Assembly (NCBI RefSeq): GCF_030814135.1
Contig: NZ_JAUSUQ010000009.1
Location: forward strand, 62,001 to 126,000
Direction: 5' to 3'
DNA: 64,000 bases
Source: Caldalkalibacillus uzonensis
GTDB lineage: Bacteria; Bacillota; Bacilli; Caldalkalibacillales; Caldalkalibacillaceae
Shown: one piece after another, positions 33,439 to 41,950 of the stretch
Numbering within the stretch: the stretch's first letter is position 1
Layout of the letters: each line of letters starts with the position of its first letter
Translations under genes and position numbers: made by a program
Notes under the pieces: model-generated
Seen by the model: the letters and a program-made list of their open reading frames with translations, nothing else
What the model was told of the DNA's origin: nothing
Database searches by the model: none

Positions 33439-33969
33439 TTACTGTTCACTAACGCCCAGCCTGATTTGCATGCGCTTCTCTTCCTCTTTATCGTAAACAA
33501 CATAAGTATCGGCAATATAGTCGTGCCATCCCTTTTTCTGTGGATGAAAGGCGATCCAAATATAACCGATATGAAAGGCAAACTGGGCCAAAAAGCGGCC
33601 TACCCCTTCCCGAAAAATGACGGTGCCCCAATCCAGGGGGGTGCCATCCGCCTTGACCACCCGCAAGCCGAACAGCATTTTGCCAATGGATTGACCCAGC
33701 ACTTTGGTCATCACCGTAAAGTAGAGACTGCCAATCAATCCGATATAGAAGAAAGTAACCGTCAACACGCGCCAGGTCACTTCAAGGCCGAACACGGAGA
33801 AGAATGGCGTCACAAGCAGATAAGACAAAGCAGAAACGACAATCAGATCAACCAGATAGGCGAGCGCACGTATCCAAAACCCGGCCAACCGGTACGCCGG
33901 AGCTTCATCTTCCAGTAAGTACTTTTGGTTTTGGGCTTCATTATGATTTTCGTTGGGATTCATATTCAT
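33439..33969 (-). CDS. yteJ: RDD-family membrane protein YteJ
   Basis: The 176-residue protein has the RDD layout: an Arg in AGFWIRALAYLVDLIVVSAL (R..D in the first helix), and three helices. The conserved GQSIGKMLFGLRVVKADG and the VIFREGVGRFLAQ segment follow. It is the second gene after sppA with 6 nt between. In B. subtilis YteJ and SppA form a complex in which YteJ restrains the SppA peptidase and lantibiotic resistance is affected; the gene order is the same here. Confidence 0.9.
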   Translation of the reverse strand: MNMNPNENHNEAQNQKYLLEDEAPAYRLAGFWIRALAYLVDLIVVSALSYLLVTPFFSVFGLEVTWRVLTVTFFYIGLIGSLYFTVMTKVLGQSIGKMLFGLRVVKADGTPLDWGTVIFREGVGRFLAQFAFHIGYIWIAFHPQKKGWHDYIADTYVVYDKEEEKRMQIRLGVSEQ

Positions 33970-33975
33970 GCCCCC

Positions 33976-34938
33976 TTACCACTTTAACAAATACATCAGA
34001 CTTGGCGTTGGCGGGTGATTAATGATTTCACGGACACCTAATAAATCATTTGCCCCTGAAAAACGGACAAAAAATGTATTAAAGGCTGACCAGCCCGTCT
34101 TGTATGAAATCACTGTCGGATTTTCAATCCCAGCCATCTCAGCAGCGTGATCAATGGCGTCATCCAAGAAACCAAGTTCATCCACCAGTCCCAGTTCCTT
34201 GGCTTGCTGTCCGCTGTAAATACGCCCGTCAGCCAACTGGAGTACTTTGTTACGCTCCATGCCCCGTCCCTCTATAATCACATCAACGAAGTTATCATAC
34301 ATTTCATCCACCAAAGACTGCAGAATGGCCCGCTCCCCATCGGTCACTTCTTTCATCGGGGAAAGGATATCTTTATACGGTCCGCTGGTGATGGATTCTT
34401 CTTTGATGCCCCAGTTTTCGGCCAGTTCATGAATGTTATAGGTACTAATGATGACGCCGATAGAACCCGTTATGGTGTTACGGTTAGCTACAATTTTATC
34501 TGCCGCAGCAGAAATGTAGTATCCTCCGGAAGCAGCCGTATTGCCCATGTACACCACAAACGGTTTATCATATTCTTCTTTCAGCTCTCTGACGGTATGG
34601 AAAATTTCATCACTTTCCACAACGCCGCCGCCCGGTGAATTGACTCGCATCACAACTGCAGCAACCGTCTCATCTTCGAACGCATGTTTTAATTGCTTTA
34701 AAAACAGGCGATGGTTATAATTGACACTGGTAAAAAAAGTTCCCGGTGTCTGATCCATAATGACACCTTCCACCTCTAATAAGGCAATCCGGTCCAGGCC
34801 ACCATATTGGTAGACTTCCTCTTTCCACTCGAGGTCTCCGATGCCCATCTCAGGGAGTGCTTCAATGGTCTGGAAAAAGGTATAAAAGCCAAATAATAAA
34901 ACAAACACAACCAAAGCAATCCAGCGCTTGCGACTCAT
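33976..34938 (-). CDS. sppA: Signal peptide peptidase SppA
   Basis: The 320-residue membrane serine protease has one N-terminal transmembrane helix (about residues 5-24) and the peptidase domain outside. Motifs are MRVNSPGGGVVESDEIF, the nucleophile Ser in GNTAASGGYYISAAADKIVA, TGSIGVII, and the likely general-base Lys in SGPYKDILSP. It degrades leftover signal peptides in the membrane. It is followed by yteJ, its probable regulator. Divergent from the second NAD kinase gene, as in B. subtilis order. Confidence 0.93.
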   Translation of the reverse strand: MSRKRWIALVVFVLLFGFYTFFQTIEALPEMGIGDLEWKEEVYQYGGLDRIALLEVEGVIMDQTPGTFFTSVNYNHRLFLKQLKHAFEDETVAAVVMRVNSPGGGVVESDEIFHTVRELKEEYDKPFVVYMGNTAASGGYYISAAADKIVANRNTITGSIGVIISTYNIHELAENWGIKEESITSGPYKDILSPMKEVTDGERAILQSLVDEMYDNFVDVIIEGRGMERNKVLQLADGRIYSGQQAKELGLVDELGFLDDAIDHAAEMAGIENPTVISYKTGWSAFNTFFVRFSGANDLLGVREIINHPPTPSLMYLLKW

Positions 34939-35063
34939 GCCAACGACCCTTTCTGTTGAATTTTATCAGACATCATCCATATCATTATAGCGGATGTTGG
35001 AAATAAAATCCATAGATTGTCCACTTCTCATGATAAAAAGCTGATGCAAAGGAGAGACGGTTC

Positions 35064-35858
35064 ATGCCACGACGCAAAGTCTTTTTTTACTACCGGGAAG
35101 ATGATCCATCACAACGGGCAGCTCAATACATTAAAGAGCGCTCACAGGAATACGGCTTTACCATCCTGGATACCCATCACCAAGCCGACATTATTTGCAG
35201 TATCGGCGGGGATGGCACCTTTTTGCAAGCCGTACGCCATACGGGTTTTCGTACCAATTCCCTCTATGTCGGTATCCATCTTGAAGGACTGGGCTTTTAT
35301 TGCGATTTCTCCGCTAAAAAAATTGATGACATGTTTGAAGCCATGAATAAAGAGCTTTTAGAAGTACGCCGGTACCCTGTCATCCACAGTACCATTAATG
35401 AAACAAGTTCGTTCTACTGTTTAAATGAATGTTCCATTCGTTCCAGCATTTTAAAAACTTTTGTCATGGATGTGTATATCGACGGTGAACACTTTGAAAC
35501 CTTCCGTGGAGACGGCATGGTGATCGCCACACCAACCGGAAGTACCGGATATAACAAATCAGTGGGCGGAGCTGTCGTTGACCCTAAATTACCATGTTTT
35601 CAAGTCTCAGAAATCTCCTCCATCAACAATAACGATTACCGCACCTTGGGCTCCTCATTCATTTTGGGCGAAAAACGGCAGCTCACGCTTAAAATTACCC
35701 ACGAAGGCCTGCAGCATCCACTGATCGGGATGGATAACGAAGCGATTAATTTTAGCGCCGTCAGGCAGGTGGATGTCAAACTGGCTGATTTTCGCATCAA
35801 AACGTTAAAAATGAAATCCAATTCGTTCTGGGATAAGGTGAAACGGCGCTTCTTGTAA
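35064..35858 (+). CDS. ppnK2: NAD kinase, second paralogue (PpnK2/YtdI type)
   Basis: The 264-residue enzyme has CSIGGDGTFLQAV, GIHLEGLGFYCDF, LNECSIR and ATPTGSTGYNKSVGGAVVDP. It is a separate lineage from the copy at 9904-10710: the N-terminus (RRKVFFYYREDD) and C-terminus differ. Bacillus carries the same two paralogues, one near relQ and one near sppA/thiI. Here it is on the strand opposite to sppA. GGAGAG precedes the ATG. Two paralogues may serve different NADP demands, for example growth and sporulation (inference). Confidence 0.92.
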   Translation: MPRRKVFFYYREDDPSQRAAQYIKERSQEYGFTILDTHHQADIICSIGGDGTFLQAVRHTGFRTNSLYVGIHLEGLGFYCDFSAKKIDDMFEAMNKELLEVRRYPVIHSTINETSSFYCLNECSIRSSILKTFVMDVYIDGEHFETFRGDGMVIATPTGSTGYNKSVGGAVVDPKLPCFQVSEISSINNNDYRTLGSSFILGEKRQLTLKITHEGLQHPLIGMDNEAINFSAVRQVDVKLADFRIKTLKMKSNSFWDKVKRRFL

Positions 35859-35888
35859 AAACATGATTTCAAAGCATTTTTCAATAGG

Positions 35889-35916
35889 AAAAGGGCCGGC
35901 AGAACCGGCCCTTTTC
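35889..35916. terminator. Bidirectional terminator
   Basis: GGGCCGG / CCGGCCC with a 5-nt loop is flanked by AAAA and TTTT, between the convergent ppnK2 and sspA genes. Confidence 0.9.
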
Positions 35917-35938
35917 AAGATCCATCACTATTTACATG

Positions 35939-36160
35939 TTATTGTTGAGGAAATTGACCACTTAATTGTTGTTGAGCTTGACGCACTAAACGCTTGGTGA
36001 TTTCACCACCTACAGAACCGTTAGCACGAGAGGTGGTTTCAGCACCAAGTTGAACACCAAATTCTTGAGCGATTTCAGCTTTCATTTGGTCCAAAGCTTG
36101 AGCAACGCCAGGTACAAGCAATTGGTTGTTGTTATTGTTTCTTTGGTTTTGTTGAGCCAT
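35939..36160 (-). CDS. sspA: Alpha/beta-type small acid-soluble spore protein
   Basis: The 73-residue protein has the two SASP blocks: [20 protein letters not shown], which includes the E-F/G region cut by the germination protease GPR, and [18 protein letters not shown], which binds DNA. The Asn/Gln-rich N-terminus ([12 protein letters not shown]) is usual. In spores these proteins coat DNA and protect it against UV and heat. AGGAGGTGA precedes the ATG. Its position beside thiI and the YkoN-like gene partly mirrors the thiI-sspA order of B. subtilis. A sigmaG-like promoter lies upstream. Confidence 0.96.
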   Translation of the reverse strand: MAQQNQRNNNNNQLLVPGVAQALDQMKAEIAQEFGVQLGAETTSRANGSVGGEITKRLVRQAQQQLSGQFPQQ

Positions 36161-36191
36161 TTGGTTTCACCTCCTCTGCCTGGTGTAGTCT

Positions 36192-36222
36192 TAGCATGTA
36201 ACGGAGGAAGTGAAACCATGCA
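36192..36222 (-). promoter_or_regulatory. SigmaG-like promoter of sspA
   Basis: On the minus strand, TGCATG (36217-36222) and CATGCTA (36192-36198) are 18 nt apart, close to the recalled sigmaG consensus (TGNATR, 17-18, CATNNTA). It lies 31 nt upstream of the SASP ATG. Confidence 0.45.
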
Positions 36223-36315
36223 TCCTGGCCTTGTACAATTGATGGAAATCCTAACGTATCATTTTGTTCAAATTGTCCGTTTCATTTTTCATTGTAGAAC
36301 AATGGCCGCATGGCG

Positions 36316-37419
36316 TTAAGGGAAAATATAACTGAGCACCTGTCTGGCAATGTGATAAGCCGCCTGTTCCTTACGGTGTTCCCGCACCCGCTCTTCCCAT
36401 TCCAAGCGGGCTTGTTCGTCCTCCAGCCACTCCAGTACTGTTCGGGGAAGATCCTCAATGTTTTCAATGCACCGGCTCAGGCCATATTGCTCCAGATACA
36501 ACCGGTTGCCGTGTTCCTGCCCCGGTATGGGACTGATCATCAACAACGGGGTGCGGCACACCAATGTTTCAGCCACAGTTAAACCACCGGGCTTGGAAAT
36601 CACCACATCCGCCTTTTGAATCCATTCAGCCATATTGGTGACATAGCCCAGAACCTCGATATGGGGAGCGGCACACCGGCTCAGTTTGTTGTACAGAGAC
36701 CTGTTTTTTCCGCAAATAATGGTCAGTTTAAACTGAGAGATCCGGTCTCTAAATTGTTCCATAATATCGGCGATGGGACCAATCCCCATGGCTCCACCCA
36801 AAATAAGCAGGTGAATCGGTTTGTCCGGCGAGAGTGCCCCGCCCGCAGCTTTGGGCCTGGCCCCCTTCACTTGCTCCTCATAGGCCGGATGAACCGGGAT
36901 ACCAAAATCGAATATTTTATGAGGATGAATGTCAAATTCTTGGACCAGTCTTTCTTTAATGGAATGATGGGGGACAAAGTAATAGTCCACATAGGGTGAG
37001 ACACCAAAGGGATGAAAGCAAAAGTCGGTCAATACCATGCCCAACTTGAAGGAAAAGGGGGATGTTGATTTCAGCCGGGCAAGGGCGGCAATACAGGTCG
37101 GGTGCGTACAAAGAATCATATCGGGCTGTTCTCTTTCTAACCACCGCTTCAGTTTCCAGCTAAACACCACCCGTTGAAAGAAAGAAGGACGGCGTAAATG
37201 AGTATACATAAAGTCCCACAAGGAAGGGATATAATGAATCATGGCAAAATAAGTTTTGACGATAATCCACTCCACTGCTGGATGGATACATCTTAATCCA
37301 CAGACAATGTTAGTCTCCACTTGGCCCGAAGACAGTTCGCCCAGGGCATGGCTGATCGCTTTAGCGGCTTGATAATGGCCTTCCCCCACTTTATCTTCGG
37401 TGAAAATGACGACTTTCAT
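36316..37419 (-). CDS. Diacylglycerol glucosyltransferase/MGDG-synthase family protein (YkoN-like)
   Basis: The 367-residue GT28-type enzyme has FTEDKVGEGHYQAAKAISHAL at the N-terminus (MGDG_synth domain). Its C-terminal nucleotide-sugar site is LLILGGAMGIGPIADIM, with VVISKPGGLTVAETLVCRTP. Relatives such as UgtP add glucose to diacylglycerol; the Bacillus YkoN branch is less well defined. ATG 37419 lies behind GGGAAGGAA, 2 nt after the stop of the YkoP-like gene, so the two are one operon. In B. subtilis ykoN and ykoP are also neighbours, which supports the identification. Confidence 0.82.
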   Translation of the reverse strand: MKVVIFTEDKVGEGHYQAAKAISHALGELSSGQVETNIVCGLRCIHPAVEWIIVKTYFAMIHYIPSLWDFMYTHLRRPSFFQRVVFSWKLKRWLEREQPDMILCTHPTCIAALARLKSTSPFSFKLGMVLTDFCFHPFGVSPYVDYYFVPHHSIKERLVQEFDIHPHKIFDFGIPVHPAYEEQVKGARPKAAGGALSPDKPIHLLILGGAMGIGPIADIMEQFRDRISQFKLTIICGKNRSLYNKLSRCAAPHIEVLGYVTNMAEWIQKADVVISKPGGLTVAETLVCRTPLLMISPIPGQEHGNRLYLEQYGLSRCIENIEDLPRTVLEWLEDEQARLEWEERVREHRKEQAAYHIARQVLSYIFP

Positions 37420-37420
37420 C

Positions 37421-38047
37421 TTATCCGTTCCTTCCCGTCCATGATTTTGTGCCAGTGGGAAGACCGGGGGGCAACACCACCTGTTCATCCCGATGTGGGT
37501 ACAAGCTGTGCAGCTCTTCCACCGACATCACCAAGTGTTTAGATTGCAGGCGCTTGCCGTGACGTTTCAAATAGCCCCATCCTTGAGGATGAATGAGCCA
37601 ATAAATCACCTTGTACAACAGACCTTTGATCCGGAAATACCAGGTGTTGTCCACCTCACAGATGGTAAAACCCAGCCGATCAGCCCCCCGGTTAAACATG
37701 GATGTGCCCATGATGCCTTTAATACGGTGACGGTCCGGCAACTCTTCAATATACCGGCTTAATCCGTATAAAGAGGACTCCAGTGAGCGTTTAAAATAAA
37801 ACATAAAGGCAATTTCAGAGGGAAAGGATTTGATTTCTTTGGCAATGCGGTAATTATATAAATGAATTTTGATGATGTCATCACCTGAACGAATCCAGTA
37901 CCCGTCCCTGGTTTGAATGGGCGGTCCTTTATATGTTTTGCGTACAATGCGAAAAAAATTGTGCTGTTTGGAGACATATTGCATGCGATTGCAGTGGTAA
38001 TAAATCCAATCCCAAACTGCCCACAGATGTAAGATCAGGCCTTTCAC
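37421..38047 (-). CDS. YkoP-like protein
   Basis: The 208-residue basic protein (HLWAVWDWIYYHCNRMQYV...) is rich in aromatic and Arg/Lys residues. I recognise it mainly by its linkage to a YkoN-like glycosyltransferase and by the stretch IKIHLYNYRIAKEI, reminiscent of the YkoP domain. There is no signal peptide, although the N-terminus is hydrophobic. The GTG start has GGAGGG upstream. It may assist the partner glycosyltransferase with lipid substrates, but no activity is known. Confidence 0.6.
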   Translation of the reverse strand: MKGLILHLWAVWDWIYYHCNRMQYVSKQHNFFRIVRKTYKGPPIQTRDGYWIRSGDDIIKIHLYNYRIAKEIKSFPSEIAFMFYFKRSLESSLYGLSRYIEELPDRHRIKGIMGTSMFNRGADRLGFTICEVDNTWYFRIKGLLYKVIYWLIHPQGWGYLKRHGKRLQSKHLVMSVEELHSLYPHRDEQVVLPPGLPTGTKSWTGRNG

Positions 38048-38107
38048 GCCTATCCCTCCACTTGATCAATGCAACAGTTATTATGTGAACTTTGCCTGCC
38101 GTTGATA

Positions 38108-38137
38108 CAAAAAACCCCCTTCCTAAAGAAGGGAGTT
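38108..38137 (-). terminator. Terminator of thiI
   Basis: CTCCCTTC / GAAGGGGG with a short loop and TTTTTTG on the minus strand lies at the thiI stop. Confidence 0.85.
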
Positions 38138-39362
38138 AAAACAGATGATCAATGGTGTCTTTTTTCTGTTCTTCTCTTGTTAAGCGGAGGGTTTCCGTGT
38201 TTTCAACTGCCCTCTCAATCAGGGGTTCCACATTCAGCCGTTCCTCAAGCTGGCCCGCTGTCAACCGGTCCGGTTTTGTCTTGGGGTTTTTGGGCTGGAA
38301 CACGGTACAGCAATCTTCATAGGGCAGGATGGAAATGTCATAGGTGCCTATTGTCTGGGCAATATCGATAATTTCAACTTTGTCCATAGTTACTAAAGGG
38401 CGGAGAACAGGGTAGTTGGTCACTTCATTAATGGTATGCATACTTTCCAATGTCTGGCTGGCCACTTGGCCCACGCTTTCTCCAGTGGCAATGCCCAACG
38501 CCTTGTGCTTTTTGGCTAAAGCTTCAGTGATGCGCATCATCAAGCGCCTCATGATGGTAATGCTGTATTCATCAGGGATGTGCTTTTTAATTTCCGTTTG
38601 TATCTCTGTAAACGGGACAATATGCAATTTCACAGGACCGGCGTATTGAGACAGTTGCATGGCCAAATCAACCACCTTTTGTTTGGCCCGTTCACTGGTA
38701 AAGGGGAAGCTGTGAAAATGGACGCCTTCAAAACGCAAGCCCCGCTTCAGGCATAAATAACCGGCTACCGGGCTGTCAATCCCGCCGGACATCATCAGCA
38801 TCACTTTGCCGCTCGTGCCAACAGGCAAGCCGCCTGCTCCTCTAAACTTTTGGGACATAATGTAGGCTGCATCTTCCCGGATCTCAACCAAGAGCTCCAC
38901 TTCCGGCTTGTGCACGTCCACCTTTAAGTTGTCCGTATGGATCAAGATATGAGCGCCCAGTTTGTGATTCATCTCCTGAGAAGTATAAGGAAAACGTTTG
39001 TTCGCCCGTTTAACACTGACCTTAAATGTTTTGGGGAAGGGTGAATGGGCACGGATCGCCTTGAGGGCAGTCTCCTGGATGTCTTTTAACTCTAACGATG
39101 TTTTTATAGCAGGGCTGTAGGATGAAATGCCGAAAATATGTTTAAGCCGGGCATGAACGGTTTCAAAAGATTCGTCATGCAAATATAAATAAAGACGTCC
39201 ATGGGTTTTTTTAAGCTTGACGTTTAAGTCTTTCAGTTGGTTGACAATATTCTCCTGTAACTGGTTTTCGAACAGCTTGCGGTTTTTCCCCTTCAGGGCA
39301 AGTTCACCATAACGGATCAACACATAGTTATAGCTAAGTTCCTGCTTCATATCCTGACTCAT
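38136..39362 (-). CDS. thiI: tRNA 4-thiouridine sulfurtransferase ThiI
   Basis: The 408-residue enzyme has an N-terminal ferredoxin-like/THUMP region (VLIRYGELALKGKNRKLFEN, HKLGAHILIHTDNLKVDVHK). The adenylating PP-loop is LMMSGGIDSPVAGYL at about residue 182. There is no rhodanese domain, as is usual in Firmicutes, so sulfur is taken directly from a dedicated cysteine desulfurase, here the preceding gene. It makes s4U at position 8 of tRNA; a role in thiazole synthesis is not expected for this form. The C-terminus has the conserved CC (EDCCTVF). ATG 39362 overlaps nothing but is 5 nt from the desulfurase stop. Confidence 0.95.
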   Translation of the reverse strand: MSQDMKQELSYNYVLIRYGELALKGKNRKLFENQLQENIVNQLKDLNVKLKKTHGRLYLYLHDESFETVHARLKHIFGISSYSPAIKTSLELKDIQETALKAIRAHSPFPKTFKVSVKRANKRFPYTSQEMNHKLGAHILIHTDNLKVDVHKPEVELLVEIREDAAYIMSQKFRGAGGLPVGTSGKVMLMMSGGIDSPVAGYLCLKRGLRFEGVHFHSFPFTSERAKQKVVDLAMQLSQYAGPVKLHIVPFTEIQTEIKKHIPDEYSITIMRRLMMRITEALAKKHKALGIATGESVGQVASQTLESMHTINEVTNYPVLRPLVTMDKVEIIDIAQTIGTYDISILPYEDCCTVFQPKNPKTKPDRLTAGQLEERLNVEPLIERAVENTETLRLTREEQKKDTIDHLF

Positions 39363-39367
39363 GTTTC

Positions 39368-40525
39368 TCACACCTTCATGATTTTTTGATAATGGGGCAA
39401 AATGTCCTCTAAGGTTTGCAGAAAATAATCGATATCTTCTTTGGTGTTATAGACCGACATACTGACTCTGAGTGCAGAATGAAGGCGGGTTTGCGGCAGG
39501 CCGATCGCCTGTAGTGTCCGGCTGTGTTGCTGCTGGCGGGACGAACAGGCTGAAGTGGTGGACACATAAATATCCCGTTCCCCCAGGGCATGGACAAGCA
39601 CCTCCGGTTTAACGCCCGGACAGGACAGATTGACAATGTGCGGAGCCGAGATCCGTTTATCCAGTGGGGTATTGATCTGAACCCCGTGTATAGTGGCCAG
39701 TCCCCCAAGCAGGGTTTGCTTGAGCCCTAGTAAATGTTCAATATGTACCTTTTCATTTTCTTTTGCTAGGCGAAGTGCCTTAGCCAGAGCCACAATCCCC
39801 GGTACATTTTCGGTTCCGGAACGCAAGCCCTGCTCTTGCCCCCCGCCGTGCAACAAAGGATACAAGCGCACCCCTTCCCGCACGTAAAGCAATCCTGTCC
39901 CTTTGGGAGCATGAATCTTATGTCCTGAAATACTTAACAAATCAATGCCGCTTTGTTTAATATCCAAAGGAACTTTCCCCACGCCTTGCACATCGTCCAC
40001 ATGAAAGAGCACTTTCGGCCTGTTTTTGAGCAGGCGCCCTATCTTTTCAACAGGCTGGACCGACCCCAGCTCATTATTGACGTGCATCACAGAGACCAAA
40101 ATGGTATCCTCTCTCAGGGCCTGTTCTACATCTTGAACAGAAACAACCCCGTTTTTGTCAACCGGCAAATAAGTAACCTCAAAGCCAAAATCCTTTTCCA
40201 GGGTTTTACATACCTGATACACGGCCGCATGCTCAATCTGCGTGGTAATGATGTGCTTGCCCCTGGATTGATACTGAAAAGCCACCCCTTTAATGGCCAG
40301 ATTATTACTTTCCGTTCCTCCCGACGTGAATAACAGCTCACCCGGATTGACGCCCAGAACATGAGCTGCCACTTCCCGGGCCTTGGCCATTAATTTCTCC
40401 GCTTCTCCGCCGATACGGTGCAGAGAAGAAGGATTGCCATAATAGTTGGCCACCACTTCCAGCAGCGCTTGTTGAACCTCAGCCGCCACGGGCGTCGTAG
40501 CACTGTTGTCCAGATAAACAGCCAT
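39368..40525 (-). CDS. Cysteine desulfurase (NifZ/IscS type) partner of ThiI
   Basis: The 385-residue PLP enzyme has FTSGGTESNNLAIKG, HVDDVQGVGKVPLDIK and the PLP lysine in LLSISGHKIHAPKGTG. The persulfide Cys lies in STTSACSSRQQQHSRTL. It frees sulfur from L-cysteine. Being directly upstream of thiI, it is the likely donor for tRNA thiolation, as NifZ is in B. subtilis, rather than the general Fe-S enzyme. It begins at ATG 40525. Confidence 0.93.
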   Translation of the reverse strand: MAVYLDNSATTPVAAEVQQALLEVVANYYGNPSSLHRIGGEAEKLMAKAREVAAHVLGVNPGELLFTSGGTESNNLAIKGVAFQYQSRGKHIITTQIEHAAVYQVCKTLEKDFGFEVTYLPVDKNGVVSVQDVEQALREDTILVSVMHVNNELGSVQPVEKIGRLLKNRPKVLFHVDDVQGVGKVPLDIKQSGIDLLSISGHKIHAPKGTGLLYVREGVRLYPLLHGGGQEQGLRSGTENVPGIVALAKALRLAKENEKVHIEHLLGLKQTLLGGLATIHGVQINTPLDKRISAPHIVNLSCPGVKPEVLVHALGERDIYVSTTSACSSRQQQHSRTLQAIGLPQTRLHSALRVSMSVYNTKEDIDYFLQTLEDILPHYQKIMKV

Positions 40526-40610
40526 GGCTCATCATTCCCTTTATGTTTTTGTCGTAACACATCTTACCACATTCCGTTAAAACTTAAAACACAACCGTCA
40601 TCTCCTGATG

Positions 40611-40642
40611 TAAAAAAGCCCCTTGCCCAAAAGACAAGGAGC
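40611..40642 (-). terminator. Terminator of the DUF4190-like gene
   Basis: GCTCCTTG / CAAGGGGC with TTTTTTAC following on the minus strand, 20 nt past the stop at 40664. Confidence 0.7.
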
Positions 40643-40663
40643 ACAGGAGGTGAGAAAAAGTGA

Positions 40664-41167
40664 CTAAAACCTGAGGAGGAACGGGGTAAAAAACAAAGCG
40701 ACAACAAGAGAAAACAGTCCCACACCGATCGCCCACAGTCCCAGGGTACGGGCACCGCCACGGTAGGCAAAGAATCCCGTTACAATACCCGCTGTGGCAG
40801 TCAGTACGGGCAGGAAAAACAGAGACACAATGGACAAAACCAAAGCAGTCCAGCCTAAAGCTGTGCCACCCTCTTCTGCTTCTTCCATCGTTTCAATATT
40901 TTCCATTTGTTCTCTGTAACCTTCTTCTTCTCCGTTTAAGGGCTCAGCTTCATTACGCCTGTTTTCGTCCGGACTGCGAGCATCGTTCACATTAGGTGCT
41001 ACTTCAGCCGCGGTCTCTTCGTCATACTCAGCCAAAGTTTCATTGGCTCCTTCATTTACTTCAAAGTCACCGTTGTTATCATCTGCCACTTGATCCCCCG
41101 GATTGTCACCGGCAATTTGATCAAAAGGCAAATCAATACGGCGTTCATCACGGTTTTCATCAGTCAT
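40664..41167 (-). CDS. DUF4190-like membrane protein with acidic N-terminus
   Basis: The 167-residue protein has a strongly acidic, Asp/Glu/Asn-rich N-terminal 95 residues. Two transmembrane helices follow (ALGWTALVLSIVSLFFLPVL and GLWAIGVGLFSLVVALFF) around a Gly-rich loop, the DUF4190 pattern. ATG 41167 follows AAGAGGG. Function is unknown; the acidic domain would be cytoplasmic. Charge bias rather than family alignment drives the description. Confidence 0.65.
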   Translation of the reverse strand: MTDENRDERRIDLPFDQIAGDNPGDQVADDNNGDFEVNEGANETLAEYDEETAAEVAPNVNDARSPDENRRNEAEPLNGEEEGYREQMENIETMEEAEEGGTALGWTALVLSIVSLFFLPVLTATAGIVTGFFAYRGGARTLGLWAIGVGLFSLVVALFFTPFLLRF

Positions 41168-41309
41168 GTGCGATCCCTCTTTTCTGTTTGAATGAACGGA
41201 GAAGCAAAAGAAGGTGTATGCATAGTATGAACCGCTATCTGCAAAACAACAAATGTAATGTATGGTATAATACACGGTAATGGCAACAAAAAACTGGAAG
41301 GGATCCTAA

Positions 41310-41891
41310 ATGGCAAAGGAAAAAATCCGAAAAAAGCTTGGCATAGATATTGACGGTACGGTCACCGACCCAGCCACTTTTGTGCCGTACTTGAACAGAG
41401 CCTTTAATAAAAATTTAACCTTGAATGATATTACTCGATATCATTTACCACCGCTTCTGGGGGTGACTGATGATGAGTTCTGGGCCTGGATGAAGAAACA
41501 CGAAGAAGAGATTTATGCCCGGGCCCCTGTGGCAGATTCGGCCAAGGATGTCTTGCATGAACTTGCCGGCCGCCACCGCCTGATATATATCACTGCCCGT
41601 CCCCCTCACTTAGAAAGTGTTACACGCCAGTGGTTTAAACGGTACGGACTGCCCTATCACCACATTGAACTTGTGGGCTCCCATGACAAAGTGGAGCAGG
41701 CCAAACAGCACGGTGTGGAGCTGTTTTTGGAAGACCGGCTTGAAACGGCCAATGCCATGGCCGAAGAACTGGACATCCCCGTTATTCTGTTTAACACACC
41801 TTATAACAGGGGGACGGCCCACCGTCTTATTCATCGTGTCCACAACTGGCCAGAGGCCAAACAGAAGCTTACCCTGCTGTTGGACAGCTGA
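41310..41891 (+). CDS. HAD-family 5'(3')-nucleotidase-like protein
   Basis: The 193-residue HAD hydrolase begins KKLGIDIDGTVTDP (motif I D-x-D-G-T). It has LIYITARPPHLES (motif II Thr) and FLEDRLETANAMAEEL (motif III/IV acidic residues). The arrangement fits the NT5C-like deoxyribonucleotidase/YqfW group that dephosphorylates pyrimidine nucleotides. Substrate is inferred only. It precedes the exchanger gene by about 50 nt on the same strand. Confidence 0.8.
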   Translation: MAKEKIRKKLGIDIDGTVTDPATFVPYLNRAFNKNLTLNDITRYHLPPLLGVTDDEFWAWMKKHEEEIYARAPVADSAKDVLHELAGRHRLIYITARPPHLESVTRQWFKRYGLPYHHIELVGSHDKVEQAKQHGVELFLEDRLETANAMAEELDIPVILFNTPYNRGTAHRLIHRVHNWPEAKQKLTLLLDS

Positions 41892-41950
41892 TTGATTGAC
41901 CAGGTTCTTGGTTATTCTAAATATGAGTAAACCTCAAAAGGGTGAGTGCA

